Below are positions 58,198 to 64,000 of a DNA stretch of 64,000 bases, one piece after another. How positions within the stretch are numbered: the stretch's first letter is position 1; each line of letters begins with the position of its first letter. The position numbers and the translations under genes were made by a program. The stretch comes from Arthrobacter sp. D5-1 (GTDB lineage: Bacteria > Actinomycetota > Actinomycetes > Actinomycetales > Micrococcaceae), in contig NZ_CP014571.1 of assembly GCF_017357425.1 (NCBI RefSeq), forward strand, positions 1,302,001-1,366,000, written 5' to 3'. The notes under the pieces were generated by a model. That model was not told the origin of the DNA. It was given only the letters and a program-made list of their open reading frames with translations, and did no database searches.

Positions 58198-59562
58198 GTG
58201 ACCGTCAACAAACCCCGCCCCGGCCTCGCGATCGCTGCGCTGAGTCTCGGGACGGCGCTGAATCCGCTGAATTCGTCCATGATCGCCGTCGCACTGGTGG
58301 TTTTGCGGGAGCATTTCGAGCTCGACGTCGCCACGGTCACCTGGGTGATCACCTCGTTCTACCTCGCGTCCGCCGCAGGTCAGCCGCTCATGGGCCGGCT
58401 CGCCGACCGCTTCGGTCCGCGGCGTCTGTTCATGTTCGGCATGGCCCTGGTCGCGGTCACCTGCGCCATCGCACCGTTCCTGCCCAACTTCGCGCTGGTC
58501 TGCGTGGCCCGCGCGCTCATGGCTGTGGGAACCGCGACGGCGTACCCGTCCGCCGTCGTGATGGTCACCGAACTGAGCCGGCTGGCTAACCTGCCGTCGA
58601 CGCGGCCTTTGGGCCGGATCCAGATGGCCAACACCTCGGCCGCTGCCGTCGGACCAGTAGTGGGAGGGCTGTTGGTGAGCCTGGTGGGATGGCAGGCGTT
58701 GTTCGCCATCAACGTGCCCATCGCCTTGCTGGCCATGATCGTGGTCTACAAAGTGGCGCCGGTCGATTCCGGCCGCGAGACCGGCAAGCTCGGCCAACTG
58801 ATCCGCGATTCCGACATCCCCGGCATCGTCGCGTTCGTCACCTCGCTGATGCTCGCCATGATGGCCCTGCTCAATGTCATGCCGGGATACCGCTGGTACC
58901 TGCTGGGCGCCGCCACCGTGATCGGAGCGCTCTTCGCCTGGCGTGAGCTGCGCTTTCAGCCGCCGTTCCTGGACTTGCGCCTGCTCGGCCGGAACCGACC
59001 GCTGCTGCTGGTCTACCTGCTTTTCGTCGTGTTCAGCGGCGTCTATTACTTCGCGTTCTTCGGCCTGCCGCAACTGCTGCAGGAAGCTGGACAGTACGAC
59101 GCCGGTGTGGTCGGCCTGCTGATGCTGCCCCTTGCGGCGTTGTCGGTGGTGGTGACGCCACTGACGGTGAGGTTCATCGAGCGGTTCGGCGTACGTTCCG
59201 TCCTGATCACCGGAGTCCTGATTCTGACGGTTGCTGCGGGAACGCTCGGCTTCCTGACCATGACGCTGTGGGCTCCGCTGGTGTTCGCGCTGACTGCGTT
59301 GATGGGCGTTCCCTATGGCGTGGTGAGCACTGCCTCCAACCAGGGCCTGTACGTGTCAGCCCGTCCCGAAGAAAGGGGAGTGGCCGCCGGAATCTTCCAG
59401 ACCTGCCGCTACCTCGGAGCCATCACGGCCACCGTGTTGATCGGTGTCCTCTACGGCCCGGGCGTGAACCAGGCGAACTGGGGAATCATGGTCCTGGTGA
59501 TGCTGGGTCTGAGCGCCGTGGTGCTGGTGCTGGCTGTCATGTGGCGAAAACCCGCTGTTTAG
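58198..59562 (+). CDS. MFS transporter, DHA2-like exporter
   Basis: A 454-residue membrane protein; I prefer GTG 58198 (MTVNKPRPGLAIAALSLGTALNPLNSSM) over GTG 58150. It has about 12-14 hydrophobic segments. MFS motif A is GRLADRFGPRRLFMFG (about 63-78) and the DHA-type motif C region is SAAAVGPVVGGLLVSLVGW (about 145-163). Drug or metabolite export is typical of this group. It is divergent from the phn operon and converges on the DUF1772 gene with a 4-base overlap. Confidence 0.85.
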   Translation: MTVNKPRPGLAIAALSLGTALNPLNSSMIAVALVVLREHFELDVATVTWVITSFYLASAAGQPLMGRLADRFGPRRLFMFGMALVAVTCAIAPFLPNFALVCVARALMAVGTATAYPSAVVMVTELSRLANLPSTRPLGRIQMANTSAAAVGPVVGGLLVSLVGWQALFAINVPIALLAMIVVYKVAPVDSGRETGKLGQLIRDSDIPGIVAFVTSLMLAMMALLNVMPGYRWYLLGAATVIGALFAWRELRFQPPFLDLRLLGRNRPLLLVYLLFVVFSGVYYFAFFGLPQLLQEAGQYDAGVVGLLMLPLAALSVVVTPLTVRFIERFGVRSVLITGVLILTVAAGTLGFLTMTLWAPLVFALTALMGVPYGVVSTASNQGLYVSARPEERGVAAGIFQTCRYLGAITATVLIGVLYGPGVNQANWGIMVLVMLGLSAVVLVLAVMWRKPAV

Positions 59563-60014
59563 GGATTCAGCGGAATCAGCAGCGCCGCCGCGCCCGCGAT
59601 GGACAGGGCGGCGCGCAGGTGGTTGGCCGGAACCCAGCCCCGCAGGAACTGGCTCCAATCCTGGCTGGAGCCTTGGGCCAAGCGGTTATTGAGCGGCACA
59701 TTGATCGCCATGGTGGAGAGGAATCCAGCCAGGCAGGCCGCGGCGCCTGCCACCCGGAGCGGAGGCTGGCTTCCGGGATCGACGACGGCGGCGACCACCA
59801 CGCCGGCGGAGGCGGCCGCCGAGCCGAAGAACAAGACCATGAATGGCGGGGTTACAGCCTTCTGGTTGATGGAGTTCATGGTGGTGGCCGCTTCACCCGC
59901 TGGCCGGTGGCGAAGGGCCGGCATCACGAGGGTGGAGAAAGCGAAGTAGAAGCCGCCCACCAGAGCCGAACCCGTTCCGGCTGCTACGGGAAGCCAGGTG
60001 CTCAAAGTTGTCAT
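59559..60014 (-). CDS. DUF1772 / anthrone-oxygenase-like membrane protein
   Basis: A 151-residue protein with four hydrophobic segments (about 8-30, 57-80, 85-105, 130-148). The family marks NVPLNNRLA (about 106-114) and WVPANHLRA (about 127-135), with conserved Asn and His, are present. Fungal members are anthrone oxygenases; bacterial functions are unknown. It is divergent from the AraC-type regulator, 80 bases apart, a pairing that suggests the regulator controls it. Confidence 0.82.
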   Translation of the reverse strand: MTTLSTWLPVAAGTGSALVGGFYFAFSTLVMPALRHRPAGEAATTMNSINQKAVTPPFMVLFFGSAAASAGVVVAAVVDPGSQPPLRVAGAAACLAGFLSTMAINVPLNNRLAQGSSQDWSQFLRGWVPANHLRAALSIAGAAALLIPLNP

Positions 60015-60094
60015 GCCTCAAGCCTGCCTTGCCCGGTGTGGACGATGAATGGTCAAGGATCCACTTTTCATACGTTTGCGTCTAAGCTGGCCGC

Positions 60095-61102
60095 ATGGAC
60101 CCACTGTCGCAGTTCCTCACCGGTCCTCGGGCGCAGGCGGCATTTGCCCTCCGCGTGGTGATGGATCCGCCCTTCGCCATTGACGTTCAGGACCAAGCCG
60201 CCCTGACAGTGATCGTGGTGGTGCGCGGAGAAGCGTGGATCACTGCTGACAGCGCTGAACCTCAACTCCTCCGGCAGGGTCAGGCGGCGACAGTCCGAGG
60301 GCCGGAACCCTATATCGTGGCTGATGCTCCCGGCAGGGAACCCACGGTAGTCATCGATCCAGACCAGTCCTGCCGCACCCCCAGCGGCGAAAAGTTGGAG
60401 CTCACGTTTTCCCGGGGAGTGCTGACGTGGGGCAACAGTGCCGTTGGCGAAACAGTCCTGCTGATCGGCACGTACCAATCGCCGGCGGCCGTGGGCCAGT
60501 TGGTCACGTCAGTGCTGCCCAGGCTGGCGGTCTTCGGGGAAGAAGACCTCGACGGCGGTCTGCTGGGAATGTTGGAACGCGAACTCACCCATCAACGGCC
60601 TGGACAGGAAAGCGCGCTGGACAGGCTGCTGGATCTCCTCCTGCTGAACCTCGTGCGTGCCTGCGTGGACCGGGGAGACGCGCCCCATGGAACGTGGGCA
60701 AAGGCGTCCCGCGAACCAGTGGTTGCGCAGGCTCTCGAACTGCTTCACCAAGAGCCGGCGGCGCCGTGGACCGTGGCCGGATTGGCGCTTAGGTGCCACG
60801 TCTCCAGGGCCACCATGGCCGCCCGCTTCCGTGCCGCCGTCGGGCAGTCCCCCATGGCCTATCTCAGCGCCTGGCGGCTGGCGCTGGCTGCCGACAGGTT
60901 GGCCTCCGGCAATGCCACTACTGCAGTCATCGCGGAAGAGGTTGGCTACAGTAATGCGTTCACGTTCAGTGCCGCGTTTTCGCGTGAATATGGCGTCAGC
61001 CCAAGTGGCTACCGGCGGTCCGCGCAGGCGGCAAACGGCAGAACGGAAGGCGCAGCTAAATCATCCGCGGGAACCGGCACCGGTGAGCGTCGCGAAATGT
61101 AG
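60095..61102 (+). CDS. AraC-family regulator with cupin-type sensor (AraC_binding_2/cupin_6)
   Basis: A 335-residue activator. The N-terminal cupin-like sensor covers about 1-190, and the C-terminal double HTH about 210-315: EPAAPWTVAGLALRCHVSRATMAARFRAAVGQSPMAYLSAWRLALAADRL, then TTAVIAEEVGYSNAFTFSAAFSREYGVSPSGYR. This layout is found beside redox or membrane genes in actinobacteria. It probably acts on the divergent DUF1772 gene. The Ser/Thr/Arg tail is short and disordered. Confidence 0.9.
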   Translation: MDPLSQFLTGPRAQAAFALRVVMDPPFAIDVQDQAALTVIVVVRGEAWITADSAEPQLLRQGQAATVRGPEPYIVADAPGREPTVVIDPDQSCRTPSGEKLELTFSRGVLTWGNSAVGETVLLIGTYQSPAAVGQLVTSVLPRLAVFGEEDLDGGLLGMLERELTHQRPGQESALDRLLDLLLLNLVRACVDRGDAPHGTWAKASREPVVAQALELLHQEPAAPWTVAGLALRCHVSRATMAARFRAAVGQSPMAYLSAWRLALAADRLASGNATTAVIAEEVGYSNAFTFSAAFSREYGVSPSGYRRSAQAANGRTEGAAKSSAGTGTGERREM

Positions 61103-61153
61103 CACCTGAAGGAGACGGCCAACAACCGTGCACTTCGGAGAAAGCGGAACACC

Positions 61154-61609
61154 ATGTCACCCAGTCCCGATGGAATTGCCACCACCGTCAGCAAAACGTT
61201 CAGCCGCACCACCCAGGTGTCCACCACCGTCAACGCCAGCCCGGCCACCGTGTGGACGTTGCTGACCACGGCGTCGGATTATCCGCGGTGGAACTCCACC
61301 ATCGTTTCGGTGGACGGCGACATTAAGCCCGGATCCACCATCCAGCTGGTCTCCACGCTGGATCCCAACCGCACGTTCAAGCTCAAGGTCAAGGAGTTCG
61401 AGCCCACCAGCCGGCTGGCCTGGGGTGACGCGATGGGAACCCGCGTGTACACGCTCACGGAAACCAACGGCGGCGGGACCCTGTTCGAGATGAACGAGCG
61501 CATCGGCGGGCCGGTATTTCCGCTGTTCGCCAGCAAGATCCCGTCGTTCGACGCCAGCTTTGAACAGTTCGCCGCCGACCTGAAAGCTGCCGCCGAGAAT
61601 ACCGACTGA
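61154..61609 (+). CDS. SRPBCC family protein (polyketide cyclase-like)
   Basis: A 151-residue single-domain protein. The pattern QVSTTVNASPATVWTLLTTASDYPRWNSTI (about 21-50) is the START/Bet v1 fold entry. LAWGDAMGTRVYTLTETNGGGTLFEMNERI and a C-terminal helix FEQFAADLKAAAE complete it. The hydrophobic cavity binds lipids or aromatic compounds. It follows the AraC gene by 51 bases, so it may be in the same unit. Function unknown. Confidence 0.85.
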   Translation: MSPSPDGIATTVSKTFSRTTQVSTTVNASPATVWTLLTTASDYPRWNSTIVSVDGDIKPGSTIQLVSTLDPNRTFKLKVKEFEPTSRLAWGDAMGTRVYTLTETNGGGTLFEMNERIGGPVFPLFASKIPSFDASFEQFAADLKAAAENTD

Positions 61610-61630
61610 CGTCAGAGGCGGCCCCCCCTT

Positions 61631-61680
61631 GACTAAATAACTGAGTGAACTCATAATTGAGTTAAGTCAGTTAATTAGTC
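61631..61680. promoter_or_regulatory. 50-base imperfect dyad operator before the quinone reductase operon
   Basis: Arms 61631-61655 and 61656-61680 match at 20 of 25 positions. Inner elements are TAACTGA and AACTCA with their complements. It holds the promoter region (TTGACT at 61629) and ends 15 bases before the GTG start. A TetR dimer of dimers from the gene at 63581 is the likely ligand. Confidence 0.7.
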
Positions 61681-61694
61681 ATTGGAGAACCCCC

Positions 61695-62690
61695 GTGAAA
61701 GCCTTCGTCCTCAATCAGTACAAGGAACCCCTGCAGCAGATCGACGTCCCGGAGCCGGTGCTCGGTGACCACGATGTGCTGGTTGAGGTTCACGCGGCCG
61801 GCCTGAACCAGCTGGACGAGAAGATCAGGCAGGGGGAGTTCAAGCAGATCCTCCCGTACAAACTGCCGCAGGTTCTTGGCCATGACGTTGCCGGTGTGGT
61901 CCTGCAAGTGGGGCCCCAAGTGCGGTCCTTTTCGCCCGGCGACGAGGTATTCGCACGCCCCGGCAAGGACAGCATTGGCACCTTCGCGGAGCGTATCGCC
62001 GTGGCCGAGGAAGACCTGGCCATCAAACCGGCCACCGTCAGCATGGAGGAAGCGGGCTCACTTCCGCTGGTGGCTTTGACGGCGTGGCAGGCGCTGGTGG
62101 AGCGCGGGAACGTTGGCCCCGGCCACAAGGTCTTCATTCATGCCGGTGCCGGAGGAGTGGGCTCCATCGCCATCCAGCTTGCTAAGTACTTGGGCGCAAC
62201 GGTAGCTACCACGGTCAGCGCCGGGAACAAGGACTTTGCCCGCGAGCTCGGTGCTGATGTGGTGATTGACTACCGAACCGAGGACTTCGTGGAGATCCTT
62301 CACGATTACGACCTCGTCCTGGACAGCCTTGGCGGCGAGAACCTGGAGCGGTCCTTGAAGGTCTTGAAGAAGGGTGGCAAGGCTATCGGCATCGCGGGCC
62401 CGCCGGATGCCGGCTTCGCCCGCCAGCTGGGTGGTAACCCTGTACTGCTGGGTGTGACCACCCTGCTGAGCTCGGGTATTCGCCGCAAGGCCCGCCGCCT
62501 TGGCGTCACCTACGAGTTCCTTTTCATGCGCGCTGATGGCGGCCAGCTGAAGGAAATTGCTGCGCTCATCGACGCCGGCCACATCAAGCCTGTACTGGGA
62601 CGCGTGGTGCCGTTCGATCAGACAGCCGATGTCCTTGCTTCCCTGGAAAAGGGCGGCGTCCGCGGCAAGACCGTCGTCAGCCATCTCTAA
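61695..62690 (+). CDS. NADP-dependent quinone oxidoreductase (MDR family)
   Basis: A 331-residue enzyme with GTG 61695 behind GGAGAAC. The GroES-like N-terminal domain has VLGHDVAGVV (about 60-70). The Rossmann part has HAGAGGVGSIAIQLAKYLGA (about 151-170). The structural-zinc cysteines of alcohol dehydrogenases are missing, which points to the zinc-free quinone oxidoreductase/zeta-crystallin group. It reduces quinones or enones with NADPH. Head of the operon with the hydrolase and TetR genes. Confidence 0.92.
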   Translation: MKAFVLNQYKEPLQQIDVPEPVLGDHDVLVEVHAAGLNQLDEKIRQGEFKQILPYKLPQVLGHDVAGVVLQVGPQVRSFSPGDEVFARPGKDSIGTFAERIAVAEEDLAIKPATVSMEEAGSLPLVALTAWQALVERGNVGPGHKVFIHAGAGGVGSIAIQLAKYLGATVATTVSAGNKDFARELGADVVIDYRTEDFVEILHDYDLVLDSLGGENLERSLKVLKKGGKAIGIAGPPDAGFARQLGGNPVLLGVTTLLSSGIRRKARRLGVTYEFLFMRADGGQLKEIAALIDAGHIKPVLGRVVPFDQTADVLASLEKGGVRGKTVVSHL

Positions 62691-62722
62691 CCACAAACCA
62701 ACACCCCGACAGGACAAACATC

Positions 62723-63568
62723 ATGAGCAGTGAACAACAGTCGTATATGCAGGTGCCGGCGAAGACGGTGACGGCCAACGGCGTTACCTACGCGTATCGG
62801 GAGATGGGTCCCAAGGGCGGGGTTCCGGTGGTCTTCCTGATTCACCTCGCCGGGACCATGGACAACTGGGATCCACGCATCATCGATCCCATCGCCGCCG
62901 AGCACCATGTGATCACCTTCAGCAACCGCGGAGTGGGCGCCTCCACGGGCAGCGTTCCGGACAGCATTGAAGGCATGGCCGACGACGCCGCTGCCTTCAT
63001 TCAGGCCCTCGGCTATCCTCAGGTGGATCTCTTCGGGTTCTCCCTTGGCGGCATGATCGCCCAGGCGCTGGTCCTCAAGCACCCGGGGCTTGTTCGCAAG
63101 ATGGTGCTCGCAGGCACGGGCCCTGCCGGTGGGGAAGGCATCCAGAACATCATCGGAATCACCTACTACGACGTTCTTCGGGGCACCCTTACCCGGCAGG
63201 ACCCCAAGGAGTTCCTGTTCTTCAACCGGAACGCCGCCGGTAAGCCGGCCGCCCGGGCCTTCATCAATCGTCTCAAGGAACGCACCACCAACCGCGAGGC
63301 ACCCTTCAAGCTCGCCGCATTCCAGACGCAACTGAAAGCCATCCGCCGATGGGGATTGTCGCCGTCGGCAGATCTGGGTGTCATCACCCAACCGACGCTG
63401 ATCGCCAACGGTGACAATGACCGCATGGTGCCATCTGTCCTCTCGAGTGACCTGCACCGCCGGATTCCGGGCAGCGAACTGGTCATCTACCCCGACTCCG
63501 GGCACGGTGGCATCTTCCAGTTCCACGACAAGTTTGTCCCTGTAGCCCTCGAATTCCTGGGCCGCTGA
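62723..63568 (+). CDS. Alpha/beta hydrolase
   Basis: A 281-residue enzyme with ATG 62723 after CAGGACA. The nucleophile elbow GFSLGG has Ser107. The oxyanion region is FLIHLAGTMDNWD (about 38-50), and DNDRMVP holds Asp with His in SGHGGIFQF. The layout is that of haloperoxidase-like or ester hydrolases. Substrate unknown. It is the second gene of the TetR-controlled unit. Confidence 0.9.
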   Translation: MSSEQQSYMQVPAKTVTANGVTYAYREMGPKGGVPVVFLIHLAGTMDNWDPRIIDPIAAEHHVITFSNRGVGASTGSVPDSIEGMADDAAAFIQALGYPQVDLFGFSLGGMIAQALVLKHPGLVRKMVLAGTGPAGGEGIQNIIGITYYDVLRGTLTRQDPKEFLFFNRNAAGKPAARAFINRLKERTTNREAPFKLAAFQTQLKAIRRWGLSPSADLGVITQPTLIANGDNDRMVPSVLSSDLHRRIPGSELVIYPDSGHGGIFQFHDKFVPVALEFLGR

Positions 63569-63580
63569 TACGGTAGCTGA

Positions 63581-64000
63581 ATGCAGCCTGCGCCCCAGAC
63601 CCTTGGCCGACGTGAACGGAATAAGCAGGAGAAGCTTGACCGCATCACGGCGGCAGCCCGTGAGCTTTTCACCCAGTATGGAGTGGATGAGGTCACCACC
63701 CAGCAAGTAGCTGAAAAGGCCGACGTCGGTTCGGGAACCTTGTTCCTGTACGCCAAGACCAAGGCGGAGCTGCTGCTGCTGGTGCACAACGTCAAATACG
63801 CCCAAGCGCTGACCAATGGGGTGGACGCAGCGTCCGCTGAAACGGCGGTGCTCGACGCGGTGATGGCCATCATCCGCCCCATCATCGAGTGCAACCGCGT
63901 CCAGATCGAGAACGGCCGGACGTACCTGAAGGAGATTGTCTTCGGGGATCCGGCGGAGCCGCACCACGCAGAAGCGTTGTCGCTGACCATACGCACGGAA
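63581..64000 (+). CDS. TetR-family regulator (partial, runs off the window end)
   Basis: An open frame from ATG 63581 to the window end gives the first 140 residues. The HTH (about 24-68) reads AARELFTQYGVDEVTTQQVAEKADVGSGTLFLYAKTKAELL, the TetR signature. The C-terminal ligand domain is cut. It is 12 bases after the hydrolase gene, so it is in the same operon, and it is the likely repressor at the 61631-61680 dyad. No stop codon is visible before 64000. Confidence 0.88.
   Translation, partial: MQPAPQTLGRRERNKQEKLDRITAAARELFTQYGVDEVTTQQVAEKADVGSGTLFLYAKTKAELLLLVHNVKYAQALTNGVDAASAETAVLDAVMAIIRPIIECNRVQIENGRTYLKEIVFGDPAEPHHAEALSLTIRTE

Noticed and set aside
57115..59073. 652-residue version of the PhnD gene
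   Set aside because: The first 350 residues are Gln/His/Arg-rich and lie opposite the MFS gene. A ribosome site and a signal peptide mark the start at 58017.

Overview
The window is high-GC DNA (roughly 63-65% by eye) densely packed with genes on both strands, with many 1-4 base overlaps between consecutive genes. The gene families point to a soil actinobacterium of the Micrococcaceae, most likely Arthrobacter or Paenarthrobacter. They include a DUF222/HNH endonuclease, a GAF-ANTAR protein, a DUF664 protein, an MSMEG_6728-family protein, an LplB-type sugar ABC transporter and many GntR/LacI/TetR regulators. This assignment is inference from families, not from a database match. I see no rRNA, tRNA, CRISPR array, prophage or insertion sequence.

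Positions 1-3230 hold the end of an unknown gene, three small unknown or loosely assigned genes and an Old Yellow Enzyme reductase closed by a 44-base perfect palindrome. Positions 3300-11549 form a well-defined catabolic operon. A GntR/FCD regulator is followed by a sugar-phosphate isomerase/epimerase, a DhaK-DhaL fusion kinase, an RpiB-like isomerase, a 3-hydroxyacyl-CoA-dehydrogenase-fold enzyme, an SDR, a 30-residue membrane peptide, an ACS-family MFS transporter and a triosephosphate-isomerase-like protein. The kinase, TIM-like and RpiB-like trio matches the known route L-erythrulose to L-erythrulose-1-P to D-erythrulose-4-P to D-erythrose-4-P. The epimerase, the 3HCDH-like enzyme and the microprotein are not part of that textbook route. 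A TCCTATAGGA operator occurs before both the regulator and the operon.

Positions 11546-31734 are mostly housekeeping and salvage genes. They include a very large RecB-type nuclease/SF1 helicase, a fungal-type cytosine deaminase, a metzincin-like metallopeptidase, a CBS protein, Tex, two hydrolase or membrane genes and an adenine-deaminase-type enzyme. They also include a winged-helix/Lys-Ala-rich/X25 fusion, an acylphosphatase and a nucleoside-salvage cluster (ribokinase, GntR, MFS, nucleoside hydrolase). An ArsR-SRPBCC fusion whose start codon lies inside a 20-base palindrome ends this part.

Positions 31745-40212 carry a GH42 beta-galactosidase operon with two LplB-type permeases, a Tat-lipoprotein solute-binding protein and a DUF624 (YesL) protein. 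A Tat-exported amidohydrolase and a frameshifted YesL remnant follow. Positions 40485-46126 are mixed accessory genes. Positions 46177-52677 form a second glycoside cluster: GH3 glycosidase, Gfo/Idh/MocA dehydrogenase, DUF6807/PmoA-like protein, cupin and LacI regulator. Short boxes of the type GAAACTWTC occur in front of both glycoside clusters and in front of the LacI gene, which suggests shared control.

Positions 52674-64000 contain an acidic disordered protein, a GAF-ANTAR antiterminator, and a phnDCE-type transporter operon running into an MptpB-like phosphatase and a TetR gene, with a twin-box candidate operator. An MFS exporter, an anthrone-oxygenase-like protein beside an AraC regulator, and an SRPBCC protein follow. 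The window ends with a TetR-controlled quinone reductase/hydrolase/TetR operon behind a 50-base dyad; the last gene runs off the end.
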